Of a stretch of 64,000 nucleotides of DNA, positions 8,608 to 19,653 are shown in pieces. Made by a program: the position numbers and the translations under genes. Below the pieces are notes generated by a model. The model was not told the DNA's origin and did no database searches. It saw only the letters and a program-made list of their open reading frames with translations. Every line of letters starts with the position of its first letter. Position 1 is the first letter of the stretch. Source of the stretch: Kiloniellales bacterium (GTDB lineage Bacteria > Pseudomonadota > Alphaproteobacteria > Kiloniellales > JAKSBE01); the NCBI GenBank assembly GCA_030066685.1, contig JASJBF010000032.1, positions 116,772 to 180,771 on the forward strand, written 5' to 3'.

Positions 8608-9758
8608 GACCGCTTTTCTCCGTGGGTCGGCTGCAGATAGACCTCTTGCCCGTCGCGCAAGGTGTAGAGGCCGGCCGTGGCGACCCACTCCCCGGCCTCG
8701 AGACCCGACTTGATAAGCATTCCAGCCCCGGTAATCCTGCCCGTTTGGACTTCGCGCTTCTCGGCGATCGCCTTGACGCGCGTAATCGAGCGTCCCTCGG
8801 GCGGCTCGCTCTCGGGCTTCAGGACCCAGACGTATGGCTGGCCTGACTGATCGGACGCCACCGCATGGGTGGGCACCTTGATGGCCTCGGTCGGATCGTC
8901 GGGCAGGCGCGCATAGCCGGTGGCGATGCCGGCCATACCGGGCAGAATCTCCTTACCGTCTGGCTGGTCCATGACCAGGGTGACAGGATAGGTCCGCGTG
9001 GCCTCGGTGGCTTCCCTGCCGATCTCCTGGATCGTCGCCTCGAGCTCGATGTCGGGGTAGGGATCGAAGACCACAGTGATCTTTTCGACGAAAGGCGCGA
9101 GGGTGATCAGCCCCTCGGGCACGTCGATCACCATTTCGACCTGCGATTTGTCGACGAGCCGCACGATCGGCTGCTGTGCCTTTACATATTCGAAGGCCTC
9201 GACGTAGGTCGCCACGATGGTGCCGTCAAAGGGTGCCTGCAATGTGGTGTAGCTGAGGTCCAGCCTGGCCCGTTCGACGTTGGCAGTCAGGGTTCGGATC
9301 TCGGCTGCGGTCGCATTCTGCTCCATCCGTCTCTGTTCGACGTAGGTCTCGCTGACGGCACCGGGATCCTCCTTGAAGATTCTCTTCGCCCGATTGAACT
9401 CTCCCTTGGCAAACACGTTGTCGGCCTTGGCCTTGTCCAGGCGGCCCTTCATGTTCTCGAGCGCGACCTCGTAGTCGGTGGGATCGATTTGCGCGATCAA
9501 GTCGCCTTTCTTCACGCGGTCACCCACGTCTACGGCGCGGGTGATCACGGGGCCGAAGACGCGAAACGACAGGTTGGTTTCTTCCTTGGCCTTGGCGCGG
9601 CCGGGGAAGCGGTCGCGCCGGAAACCCTCTATGTCGCCGACCTTGGTCGCGAGGACAGGGCGGATGACCTCCTCGACCGGCGGATCTTCGCAGCCGGCCA
9701 GCAAGCCGGCGGTGAAAAAGAAAAGAAGGAGTCGGGCGGCGCTATTTCTCGACATCAT
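8604..9758 (-). CDS. RND efflux periplasmic adaptor (HlyD/MFP family lipoprotein)
   Basis: A 384-residue membrane-fusion protein that links an RND pump to an outer-membrane channel. It starts with a lipoprotein signal (MMSRNSAARLLLFFFTAGLL then AGC, the lipobox). Next come a barrel-sandwich half (ARAKAKEETNLSFRVFGP, VGDRVKKGDLIAQIDPTDYE), a helical hairpin (about residues 95-165) and the second lipoyl half with LQAPFDGTIVATYVEAFEYV. Starts at 9758 and 9755 are both possible; AGGAG lies about 11 bases upstream. The frame is open further upstream, but that part is low-complexity and the lipobox fixes the true N-terminus. First gene of the operon; the pump follows with a 4-base overlap. Confidence 0.9.
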   Translation of the reverse strand: MMSRNSAARLLLFFFTAGLLAGCEDPPVEEVIRPVLATKVGDIEGFRRDRFPGRAKAKEETNLSFRVFGPVITRAVDVGDRVKKGDLIAQIDPTDYEVALENMKGRLDKAKADNVFAKGEFNRAKRIFKEDPGAVSETYVEQRRMEQNATAAEIRTLTANVERARLDLSYTTLQAPFDGTIVATYVEAFEYVKAQQPIVRLVDKSQVEMVIDVPEGLITLAPFVEKITVVFDPYPDIELEATIQEIGREATEATRTYPVTLVMDQPDGKEILPGMAGIATGYARLPDDPTEAIKVPTHAVASDQSGQPYVWVLKPESEPPEGRSITRVKAIAEKREVQTGRITGAGMLIKSGLEAGEWVATAGLYTLRDGQEVYLQPTHGEKRS

Positions 9759-10558
9759 TGCTTCTAACGCTCCTGGGCGTTCCCCCTGAATATTCGTATC
9801 GTTTTTTACCAACGACACGCTTGCAGAGCCCTGGGCGGACCCCCTCGATATTCGTCCGGCGCCGTTCGCAGCCCCACCTGCCGATGGGCGCGAGGACGAA
9901 TTCCCCTTCGGTTCGGCGACTGCGGCCTTTCGGCTGGCCGCACTGCAAGGCTTCTGGTCTGAAGGACGAGCGCAGCGCGCGCTGCGGCTTCGCACGCCTA
10001 GGAGAAAGCGAGACACTTGAACCTGTCGGGGCGGCGCGCGCCGCAATTTCAGCATGACGTTTGGCATCGCTTCGCGGCACCTCTTCGCAGCCGAGAGCGG
10101 GCTTAGAAACCAACTCGAGCCGCGGTCTCGATACCCTTGACGCATGCATCGCGCGTAGAACCAAATCGCCCCCCAGACTCACCTCTTCCTCGCGCAGGTC
10201 GCTCCGAACCGATGGCCTCGGTAGCACCGAGAGGGCGGGCCTCGATCAGGTCCAGAAACCGTCGCCTGATCCGGTTTGCGCCTCCCGGTAGGCACGGGGA
10301 CAGACGCAAGCTTTGAGCGCATCGGAATAGGATCAGCTCGCAAGAACCTCACTGGCATCTCGAATGCACCGACACGCAGCCTCGCTTGACGCTCTTCAGT
10401 CCATCGCCAACCTGAGAACGGGTTAGCGTAGCCTTCGTCGAAACCCGGTTCTATCCGATTCACGCAAAGCCGTTGCGTGCCCGAGGGCTACGAAGGCAAA
10501 GCGGGCATCGACATCGATGCGCAAGGCCAAGTCTTCGCCTCGAAGCCACCTCGATCGG
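9759..10558. other. Gene-poor stretch upstream of the efflux operon
   Basis: About 800 bases with only short overlapping Arg/Ser-rich frames on both strands and no recognisable protein. It holds the 5' region of the efflux operon, including an imperfect direct repeat (9772-9855). The sequence around 9980-10030 (GCGCAGCGCGCGCTGCG and neighbours) is rich in short inverted repeats. No tRNA, riboswitch or transposase remnant could be recognised. It could be decayed coding DNA, but I see no traceable homology. Confidence 0.5.
9772..9855 (-). repeat. Imperfect ~26-bp direct repeat in the 5' region of the efflux operon
   Basis: The segments at 9772-9797 (CCTGGGCG ... ATATTCGT) and 9831-9855 (CCTGGGCG ... 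ATATTCGT) are identical at both ends and differ by a few bases and one gap in the middle. They are about 59 bp apart. The first copy contains the presumed ribosome-binding site of the adaptor gene (AGGAG on the minus strand). This could be a duplicated regulator site or a short duplicated leader. Confidence 0.5.
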
Positions 10559-10900
10559 CTAAGGCGCCTTCTTGAGCTTCTCGGTACAGATCCGCACGTA
10601 GCGCAAGTCTTCGTCGATCAGCTTCGCGGGAATCGACATCAGATCGTCCGCCTCGGCGGCCTTGACGATCAGACTGACGTCATCCTTCGACTGCTCGGCC
10701 ATGAGCATGTCGGTGCGGCAGGTGCAGAGCTTCTCGGTCTGTTCGGCCGTCCATATGGGATTGTTCCGGTTTACGTCGTCCTTGCAGATCGTCATGAAGC
10801 GCGCACGAAGATCGTCCTCGGCCAGCAGGGTCGACGGCGCCGCCGAGATCCAGCAACAGGCGAGCGCGGCGATGCCGGCCGCGCGTCTAAAGCTCTCCAT
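10559..10900 (-). CDS. Small secreted hypothetical protein
   Basis: 113 residues with an N-terminal signal peptide (MESFRRAAGIAALACCWISA, probable cleavage after STLLA) and an acidic/polar mature domain with four Cys, including CTCR in the middle and RICTEKLKK at the end. This suggests a periplasmic protein possibly stabilised by disulfides. The start is supported by GGGAG 7 bases upstream. No family was recognised. It stands alone between two long non-coding stretches, divergent from the cupredoxin gene. Confidence 0.7.
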   Translation of the reverse strand: MESFRRAAGIAALACCWISAAPSTLLAEDDLRARFMTICKDDVNRNNPIWTAEQTEKLCTCRTDMLMAEQSKDDVSLIVKAAEADDLMSIPAKLIDEDLRYVRICTEKLKKAP

Positions 10901-11324
10901 GCCAGACTCCCATAGGCAAGACTCCCCAGACAGATTCCCGTTTCGAGCCGGATGTTAGCCCAGCAAGGCTTGAAAGCAGAACCGCAAATCGTCCCTCCGG
11001 GCGTTCCGCTGCGAATCGGCCGGTCTCTCAAGGCCAGGATTCCACCCCAGGTCTCTCGCAGCGTCCGGGACGGCGTCCCTTGCCGAAGGATGCGGCTTCG
11101 CAAACGCCCACGGCGGGGCCTGCCGCAGCTCCGCTCACGAAGCCGTGTGCAGGATCTGAGGCCGCCATAACTTTCGCGTCAGCGAGGGTGTAAGGGCCGT
11201 GCGCTACCCCAGATAGCTAGAGGTCGGGCCTGTTGGGAGCCTGATGACGAGAAGGAAAACCGTGCCAATTCCCATGACCGTCGCCTGCCTGGCCCGGCTG
11301 CAGCTATGGAGAGGAACCCACGCC
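10901..11324. other. Intergenic region between divergent genes
   Basis: About 420 bases separating the small secreted protein gene from the cupredoxin-like gene. It should hold both promoters. The upstream in-frame codons of the cupredoxin frame (from 11244) lack a signal peptide and are probably not translated. No RNA element or clear operator was recognised. Confidence 0.4.
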
Positions 11325-11789
11325 ATGCCTAGGACCACCGCCACTTTGGCACTCACCGCCGGCCTCTTGGCGCTCGGTGCCGCCTCGGGCGGGGCGACGG
11401 CGGAACCGCAGATCATCGAACTGACCCAGACCGCCTGCCAGTTCGTCGAGTCGGAGAACGGCGTCGACCACGGCTTCGAGACCCGGAGCAAGGCGGACTG
11501 CGAGGCAGTCAATGCCGAAAGCGGGGATGAGCGCCTGGCCGGGTCCAAGGAGTTGGAGCTCAAGCCCGGCAAGTACATCTTCCGCGTGACCAACGAGGAC
11601 GTGCCCTACGAGCTCGGGTTCTGGCTAGGCGGCGAGGGCCTCGGGCGCTTCGTCAAGAACAGCGTCTCGGGCGGCGGGCTGACCCGGGGCGTGACCCGGG
11701 ACTACGAGATCGAGCTGACCGAGGGCGAATACCTCTACTCCTGCCCGCTCAATCCGACCCCGGACTACCGCATCGTCGTCAAGAGCTGA
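11325..11789 (+). CDS. Periplasmic cupredoxin-like protein
   Basis: 154 residues with a clear signal peptide (MPRTTATLALTAGLLALGAA, ending GGATA) followed by a beta-rich domain resembling cupredoxins: KPGKYIFRVTNEDVPYELGF in the middle and EGEYLYSCPLNPTPDYRIVV at the end, with Cys in the position of a type 1 copper ligand. The usual C-terminal Cys-His-Met set is incomplete, so copper binding is not certain. The start at 11325 has GGAGAGGAA upstream, better than the earlier in-frame start. A stable hairpin and then the MerA-like gene follow 64 bases later, so a metal- or redox-related operon is likely. Confidence 0.7.
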   Translation: MPRTTATLALTAGLLALGAASGGATAEPQIIELTQTACQFVESENGVDHGFETRSKADCEAVNAESGDERLAGSKELELKPGKYIFRVTNEDVPYELGFWLGGEGLGRFVKNSVSGGGLTRGVTRDYEIELTEGEYLYSCPLNPTPDYRIVVKS

Positions 11790-11802
11790 CCCACGGCCAA
11801 GG

Positions 11803-11824
11803 CGCGCGGCACGGCCGCCGCGCG
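11803..11824 (+). terminator. GC-rich hairpin between cupredoxin-like and MerA-like genes
   Basis: CGCGCGGC (11803-11810) pairs perfectly with GCCGCGCG (11817-11824) across a 6-base loop. There is no T-tract, so it may reduce read-through or protect the upstream transcript rather than end it. Confidence 0.35.
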
Positions 11825-11853
11825 TCCGTGCCAAGCTGATGGGAGCAAGGGAA

Positions 11854-13281
11854 ATGGGAGAGATCCTCCGCACGGACATCTGCGTCATCGGCGGCGGCTC
11901 CGGCGGCCTTTCGGTGGCCGCGGGCGCGGCCCAGATGGGCGCCCGCACCGTCCTGATCGAGAAGAGCGAGATGGGCGGCGACTGCCTGAACACCGGCTGC
12001 GTCCCCTCCAAGGCCCTGATCGCCGCCGCCGAGGCGGCCGAGACCGTCCGCCGTAGCGGCGTCTTCGGGGTCAACGGCCACGAGCCGGAGATCGACTTCG
12101 CCAAGGTGCACGGCCACGTCCACGGCGTGATCGCGGCCATCGCACCGCACGACTCCGTCGAGCGCTTCGAGGGCCTGGGCGTCCGGGTGATCAAGGGCGC
12201 CGCCCGCTTTACCGGGCCCAAGGAAGTCGAGGTCGAAGGGCATCGTATCCGCGCCCGGCGCTTCGTGATCGCCACCGGTTCCTCCCCGGCCCTGCCGCCG
12301 ATCCCGGGCCTCGACGAGGTGCCCTTCCTGACCAACGAGACCATCTTCGACCTCAAGGAGCGGCCGGGCCACCTGATCGTCATCGGCGGCGGCCCGATCG
12401 GCGCCGAGCTGGCCCAGGCCCAGCGCCGCCTGGGCGCCCGCGTCACCCTGCTCGAGGTCGCCAGCCTGATGGGCAAGGAGGACCCGGAGGCCGCGGAGGT
12501 CGTGCGCCGGCGCCTGATCGCGGAAGGCGTCGACGTCCACGAAGGCATCCGGATCGAGTCCCTGGCCCGGAAGGGCAACGGCATCGCCGCCAGCGTCAAG
12601 GCCGGGGACGAGTCCCGGGAGATCGAGGGATCGCATCTCCTGATCGCCGCCGGCCGTCGGCCCAACGTCAACGGCCTGGGCCTGCAGGCGGCGGAGATCG
12701 ACTTCTCCTCCCGCGGCATTGTCGTCGACAGCCGCCTGCGCACCAGCAACCGCAAGATCTTCGCCATCGGCGACGTAATTGGCGGCTACCAGTTCACCCA
12801 CATGGCCGGCTACCACGCGGGGATCGTCATCCGCAACGCGCTCTTCGCCCTACCGGCCAAGGTCAAGGACAACGCCGTGCCCTGGGTGACCTACACCGAC
12901 CCCGAGGTCGCCCAGGTCGGCCTGACCGAGGCCGAGGCGCGGGAGCGGCACGGCGAGGCCGTAGGGGTGTCGCGCTGGTCCTTCGCCGAGAACGACCGGG
13001 CCCAGGCAGAGCGCGCCACTGAAGGCTTCGTCAAGGTCGTGACCGGCAAGCGCGGCCGGATCCTGGGCGTCACCCTGGTCGGCCGCCACGCCGGCGAATT
13101 GCTGCAGCCCTGGGTCCTGGCGATCACCCAGGGACTCAAGATCGGCGCCATGGCCGGGATCATCGCGCCCTACCCGACCCTCGGCGAGATCAACAAGCGC
13201 GCCGCCGGCGCCTACTTCACGGAGGCGCTCTTCGGCCCCCGGACCCGCCGCCTGGTCGGGCTTCTACAGCGCCTGCCCTGA
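11854..13281 (+). CDS. FAD-dependent pyridine nucleotide-disulfide oxidoreductase, MerA-like
   Basis: 475 residues of the glutathione-reductase/lipoamide-dehydrogenase/mercuric-reductase superfamily: FAD motif GGGSGG (residues 13-18), redox-active disulfide C44-x4-C49 in GGDCLNTGCVPSK, NAD(P)H motif IGGGPIGAELAQ, a second FAD motif IFAIGDVIGG, and a C-terminal interface domain. The catalytic His of lipoamide dehydrogenases (HPT) is replaced: the sequence reads APYPTLGEINK, closer to the PYLT of mercuric reductase. There is no N-terminal heavy-metal domain and no C-terminal vicinal Cys pair, so it is not a classical MerA. The start at 11854 is chosen for GGGAG 9 bases upstream; 11839 is also in frame. 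It is followed by a TVP38 gene, a pairing I know from other proteobacteria. Confidence 0.88.
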   Translation: MGEILRTDICVIGGGSGGLSVAAGAAQMGARTVLIEKSEMGGDCLNTGCVPSKALIAAAEAAETVRRSGVFGVNGHEPEIDFAKVHGHVHGVIAAIAPHDSVERFEGLGVRVIKGAARFTGPKEVEVEGHRIRARRFVIATGSSPALPPIPGLDEVPFLTNETIFDLKERPGHLIVIGGGPIGAELAQAQRRLGARVTLLEVASLMGKEDPEAAEVVRRRLIAEGVDVHEGIRIESLARKGNGIAASVKAGDESREIEGSHLLIAAGRRPNVNGLGLQAAEIDFSSRGIVVDSRLRTSNRKIFAIGDVIGGYQFTHMAGYHAGIVIRNALFALPAKVKDNAVPWVTYTDPEVAQVGLTEAEARERHGEAVGVSRWSFAENDRAQAERATEGFVKVVTGKRGRILGVTLVGRHAGELLQPWVLAITQGLKIGAMAGIIAPYPTLGEINKRAAGAYFTEALFGPRTRRLVGLLQRLP

Positions 13282-13354
13282 CGTGAAGACGATGCGCGAC
13301 GCCCAAAGCGGCGCGGCCGTAACCGGCCGCCACGCGCTTGAGAAGGAGACGATC

Positions 13355-14110
13355 ATGTCCGTGACCGAAGCCAAGACCCGAGACCTGGCCCGCACCACTG
13401 GCAGGCCGAGCGCGCTCCGGCGCTTCCTGCCCCTGGCGTTCCTGCTCGGCCTGGCGGCGGCGGCCTGGTCGCTAGGCCTCAAGGAGTACCTGACCTTCGA
13501 GGCGCTGCGCGAGAACCGGGCGCTGCTTCTGGACTTCGTCCAGGACCAGGCCGCGCTGGCCGTGATCGTCTTCATCCTCGCCTACGCGGTCAGCACGGCG
13601 GTCTCGCTGCCGGGCGGCGCCTTCCTGAGCGTGATCGGCGGCTTCCTCTTCGGCACGGCCTTCGGCGGCCTCTGGACCCTGATCGGCGCGACCGTCGGGG
13701 CGACGGCGATCTTCCTGGTCGCCAAGACGGCCCTGGGCGACCTGCTGCGGGCGCGCGCCGGGCCCTTCTTCCACCGAATGGAGGCCGGCTTCCGGGAGAA
13801 CGCCTTCAGCTACCTGCTGGTGCTGCGCCTGATCCCTCTGTTTCCGTTCTTCGTCGTCAACCTGGTCCCGGCCTTCCTGGGCGTGCCCCTGCGCACCTAT
13901 GTCGTCGCGACCTTCGTCGGCATCATTCCCGGCACCTTCGTCTTCGCCTCGGTCGGCGCCGGGCTCGGCAGCGTCTTCGAGGCCAGCGGCGAATTCTCGA
14001 CCTCCGCGATCGTGACGCCGCGGATCGTCATCGCCCTGGTCGGCCTGGCGCTGCTCTCGCTTCTGCCGGTCGCCTACAAGCAGATCCGGCGCAGGCGGGC
14101 GGCCATCTAG
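13355..14110 (+). CDS. TVP38/TMEM64 family membrane protein (SNARE-associated/DedA-like)
   Basis: 251-residue inner-membrane protein with about six hydrophobic segments. The VTT/DedA core is visible as PGGAFLSVIGGFLFGTAFGG (after LPG-type entry) and RLIPLFPFFVVNLVPAFLGV, with a conserved Arg-Pro pattern, then GIIPGTFVFASVGAGLG. Members of this superfamily include lipid scramblases and transporters, and TVP38 proteins next to MerA-like flavoproteins have been loosely linked to metal or selenite resistance; the actual substrate is unknown. The start at 13355 has AAGGAGA 6 bases upstream; an earlier in-frame ATG at 13283 has no such site. Last gene of its operon, followed by a strong hairpin. 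Confidence 0.87.
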   Translation: MSVTEAKTRDLARTTGRPSALRRFLPLAFLLGLAAAAWSLGLKEYLTFEALRENRALLLDFVQDQAALAVIVFILAYAVSTAVSLPGGAFLSVIGGFLFGTAFGGLWTLIGATVGATAIFLVAKTALGDLLRARAGPFFHRMEAGFRENAFSYLLVLRLIPLFPFFVVNLVPAFLGVPLRTYVVATFVGIIPGTFVFASVGAGLGSVFEASGEFSTSAIVTPRIVIALVGLALLSLLPVAYKQIRRRRAAI

Positions 14111-14139
14111 GTCCCCCTCCCGAACCGGCCGCCTGCAGC

Positions 14140-14170
14140 GGGCCGCCCGCCAAACGGGCGGCCCGTTCTT
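14140..14170 (+). terminator. Rho-independent-like terminator after TVP38 gene
   Basis: A perfect 10-bp stem (GGGCCGCCCG at 14140-14149, CGGGCGGCCC at 14155-14164) with a 5-base loop CCAAA, followed by GTTCTT, a weak T-tract. It lies 30 bases after the stop codon. Confidence 0.7.
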
Positions 14171-14308
14171 ACCCTGCTTGCCGAATCGAGGTCGCTCGCC
14201 GACCCCAGATGTCGCTGGCGGCACTGCCGCGCGCGGAGCCGGCGGTCTAAGATCCGCCTCGACGTGCCGGCCGCGGAGCGCCGGCGACAGAACGCGGAGG
14301 TCCGAGGC

Positions 14309-16741
<2,433 letters not shown>

Positions 16742-17061
16742 AGCCACGCGGCGCAATCGACCGCGAAGACCACCTGGACCGCCTTTCCGGACCTACCGCG
16801 GCCTCGCCGGTGGCGGGGCCCGTTCCGATGCCGCGCCTGCGGCCGGCCCCCTGAATCGATCCCAGAATAAAGTAAATATAGCTAGTAAATAAGAAGTTGT
16901 TCTTGACAATTACTCAACTTTTATTCATCTTTTCTAAAGCATGAATAGTTCTTTACGCCCAAGCTGCCGAATTGGCTCAGGTATCGGCCAAGATTCGATT
17001 TCCTGAGTCCAGGTCCGGACTCGACCAGCCACCGATCTTCGCCGCGCGGAGGCAGGACGTC
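16742..17061. other. Intergenic region with AT-rich island
   Basis: The first 120 bases are ordinary GC-rich DNA. From about 16861 to 16960 composition changes abruptly to AT-rich, with TTGACA at 16903-16908 and several TTTATT/TTTTCT runs. This is the presumed promoter zone of the histidine kinase gene. A clear -10 element at 17-bp spacing was not found. Confidence 0.5.
16903..16931 (+). promoter_or_regulatory. Candidate promoter of the histidine kinase gene
   Basis: A consensus -35 hexamer TTGACA (16903-16908) in an AT-rich island. The hexamer at 17-bp spacing, CATCTT (16926-16931), is a poor -10. It lies about 130 bases before the chosen start codon. Confidence 0.35.
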
Positions 17062-19380
17062 ATGGTCAAGGCACTACGCCCAGAGAATCGACACCCCGAT
17101 CACGGCCTGGCCCTGGTGGCCGGAGGCCGGAGCGGAAGGCGGGTCCAGGCCCTCGAACCGATGGTGGCCGAAAGGCCCTCCGCTGCGCTGGACAGACAGC
17201 TCGAGCGGCTTCGCGCGCAGAACGAGGTCCTGGAACTGATCGCCAGCGGCGCCAGCCTGAACCAAGTTCTTCAGCAGTTGGTGCGGATTGCCGAACGCAG
17301 TGTCCGAAGTGGTCGCTGCACGATCGAGCTGAGCGATCCGGAGGTTCTTGGCTCTTGGACCGAACCTCGCCGCGGCAGCGCCCCTCGGGCGCCGATGATG
17401 GCGGAATCGCCGGCCGGCCCAGGGACCGGCTTGCTGCGGCCGGAGCCGGCGACTCACCGCGTCGCCGGGACCGAAGCCCGGCGAGAGCGGCATCCTTCGG
17501 GCGCGGCTCTGCGCTGCTGGAGCGAGCCGATCCGCGGGCCGCAGAACGAGAACCATGGGATCCTGTCGGTCCAATACCGCGACGACCGCGAGCTGGCCGG
17601 GGAAGACCTTGAGGCGATCACCGAGCTGGCCAGGATTGCCGGTATCGCCGTCGAGCAACAACGCCGCGAGCAAGTCCGCCGCCAAGCCAGCGAGCGGTTT
17701 ACCACGCTGTCCCGGAGCCTGCCCGGAGTCGTCTACCAGTTGCAGGTCACCGCGGAAGGCAGGCTCCGCTACACCTTCCTGAGCGAAGGCCTGCGCGACG
17801 TCTTCGGGATCGCACCCGAAGCCGCGCTGGCCGACGCCGAGACCCTGCACGACTGCTACGAAATGGAGGCCGGCGCACCGCTGAGGCAGCGCTTTATCGA
17901 TGCCTCCAAGTCACTGGCGCTGTGGGAGCACGAAAGCTGGATCACCACGCTGGACGGGCGCCGCCGCTACATTCACGACAGCGCGCGCCCGCATCGCCGG
18001 GGCGACGGCTCGGTCATCTGGGAAGGCATCATCCTGGACGCGACGCGGACCAAAGAGGCCGAGGTCGAACTGCGCCGGGCCAAGGAAGAGGCCGAACAAG
18101 CCAGCCATGCCAAGACGCGCCTGCTGGCCCAGCTCCGCAGCGCCAACCAGCGCTTCGAATCGCTCGTCGCCAACGTTCCGGGGGTGGTCTACCAGCGCAA
18201 GGTGACCCCGGAGGGCGAGATCTTCTACACCTACATCAGCGATGGCGCGAAGGACCTCTTCGGGCTCACGCCCGAGGAGGTGCTCGCAGACTCCCAGGCG
18301 CTCTTCAACTGTCACGGCCCGGACTACCGCAAGGGGTTCCGAGACCGGCTTCTGGCGGCCTCGAAGACGCTGTCGCTCTGGGACGTCGAAGCCCAGATCA
18401 TAACGGCCAGCGGCGAGACGAAGTACACCCATGCCATCGCGCGGCCGCACAAGGAGGCCGACGGCTCGGTCCTTTGGGACGGACTCATCCTGGATTCCAC
18501 ACGGATCAAAAAGGCCGAGATGGCTCTGCGCGAGGCCAAGGACCAGGCGGAGTGCTCGAACCGGGCCAAGACCCAGTTCCTGGCAACCATGGGCCACGAG
18601 CTGCGTACCCCGCTGAACGCGATCATCGGCTTCTCGGAGATCATCGCGGATCAGCGCCTCGGGCCGGTCGCCAACCCGAACTATCTCGACTATGCCAAGG
18701 ACATCCTGGCGAGCGGCCAGGAGCTTCTGCGGCATATCAACGACATCCTTGAGTTCACGCGGCTGGAGAGCGGCGAGCTGCAGCTCTCCGAAGGCGACGT
18801 CGACCTCGCGCGTCTTCTGGAGGACGTCGCCGAGGATGCCCGCGCGCTCGCCGTTCCCGGCGGGGCCGAGCTCGTGCTCGCGCCCCTCAAGGACCGGATT
18901 CTTCTGCTTGGCGATGAGGAGCGCCTGAGGCGCCTGCTGTGGCACCTGACATCGAATGCCATCAAGTTCACGACCGCCGGGGACCGGATCCATATCGCTG
19001 CCGAAGTCGATCCTGACGGCCACGCCGTTCTGTCGATCGCCGATACCGGGATCGGCATGGCCCCTGCAGACATCTCCAAGGCAAAGGAGGTCTTCGCCCA
19101 GCTCGACGGCAGGCTGAGCCGCCGCTTCGCGGGACTGGGACTGGGCATTCCCCTGGCCATGGCCATCGCCAAGATGCACGGCGCCACCCTGAGCTTCACC
19201 AGCGAGGTCGCGGTCGGCACCAGGGCGACGCTGGTCCTGCCGAAGACCCGCGTCATCACGGGTTCCGGAGAGACCCGCGGGACCCAGGCGGCGGTCGGCC
19301 AGGGCCGCCGTCAGCCCCGGACGGGCAACCCATCGCGCGCGCCTCAGGCACCCTTCAAGGGCCCAGGCATCCAAATATAG
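17062..19380 (+). CDS. Sensor histidine kinase with GAF-like and two PAS domains
   Basis: 772 residues with no membrane segment, so probably cytoplasmic. Order: GAF-like region (about 50-205), PAS 1 (from about 212, LPGVVYQLQVTAEGRLRYTF), PAS 2 (from about 365, VPGVVYQRKVTPEGEIFYTY), HisKA with the phospho-acceptor H512 in MGHELRTPLNAIIGFSEII, and HATPase_c with N box SNAIKFT (about 632), G1 DTGIGM (about 659) and G2 GLGLGIPLAMAIAKMHG (about 692). The two PAS domains are clearly similar over about 125 residues and look like an internal duplication. No receiver domain or partner response regulator is encoded nearby. The start at 17062 has GGAGG 9 bases upstream; a TTG at 16972 is in frame but less likely. 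The gene is bordered on both sides by AT-rich islands. Confidence 0.88.
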   Translation: MVKALRPENRHPDHGLALVAGGRSGRRVQALEPMVAERPSAALDRQLERLRAQNEVLELIASGASLNQVLQQLVRIAERSVRSGRCTIELSDPEVLGSWTEPRRGSAPRAPMMAESPAGPGTGLLRPEPATHRVAGTEARRERHPSGAALRCWSEPIRGPQNENHGILSVQYRDDRELAGEDLEAITELARIAGIAVEQQRREQVRRQASERFTTLSRSLPGVVYQLQVTAEGRLRYTFLSEGLRDVFGIAPEAALADAETLHDCYEMEAGAPLRQRFIDASKSLALWEHESWITTLDGRRRYIHDSARPHRRGDGSVIWEGIILDATRTKEAEVELRRAKEEAEQASHAKTRLLAQLRSANQRFESLVANVPGVVYQRKVTPEGEIFYTYISDGAKDLFGLTPEEVLADSQALFNCHGPDYRKGFRDRLLAASKTLSLWDVEAQIITASGETKYTHAIARPHKEADGSVLWDGLILDSTRIKKAEMALREAKDQAECSNRAKTQFLATMGHELRTPLNAIIGFSEIIADQRLGPVANPNYLDYAKDILASGQELLRHINDILEFTRLESGELQLSEGDVDLARLLEDVAEDARALAVPGGAELVLAPLKDRILLLGDEERLRRLLWHLTSNAIKFTTAGDRIHIAAEVDPDGHAVLSIADTGIGMAPADISKAKEVFAQLDGRLSRRFAGLGLGIPLAMAIAKMHGATLSFTSEVAVGTRATLVLPKTRVITGSGETRGTQAAVGQGRRQPRTGNPSRAPQAPFKGPGIQI

Positions 19381-19387
19381 TTACTGA

Positions 19388-19653
19388 ATAATTAAAATAA
19401 AAATCAAGTAATTAATAAAGGTTCTATTGACATTCCAAGTGAACTTCTTCACGTTCGACCGATCAGAAGTCATGACTTTTGACACACCGGAGACCAGCGG
19501 AACCCGGTTCAAGATGTCAATCGGCAAGCCTCGAAAAGACCGCCACCGGAACGCCACCGCCCCGCGGCCGCCAGAGATAAGATGAACCGGATAATTACAA
19601 ATGGGTAGTCCGAAGACCCCGCCAGTTTTGAAAACTGATAATTAAAATAAAAA
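19388..19653. repeat. 16-bp direct repeat 250 bp apart flanking the regulatory region
   Basis: ATAATTAAAATAAAAA occurs at 19388-19403 and again at 19638-19653. Both copies are preceded by an ACTG-type sequence. The first copy directly follows the kinase stop codon, the second is 55 bases before the ATP-grasp start. Confidence 0.8.
19439..19484 (+). promoter_or_regulatory. Palindromes and -35-like boxes upstream of the ATP-grasp operon
   Basis: GTGAA-CTTC-TTCAC (19439-19452) and the perfect palindrome AAGTCATGACTT (19467-19478) lie next to two TTGACA hexamers (19427-19432 and 19479-19484). The second palindrome abuts the second hexamer, as an operator would. Matching -10 boxes are not obvious. 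Confidence 0.35.

Noticed and set aside
5236..8640. A 1134-residue open frame on the plus strand
   Set aside because: It runs antisense through the RND pump gene, is His/Gly/Asp-rich and has no family resemblance; a typical shadow in GC-rich DNA.
11854..13281. Mercuric reductase (merA)
   Set aside because: There is no N-terminal metal domain and no C-terminal Cys pair, and no other mer gene is near. Only superfamily membership is supported.
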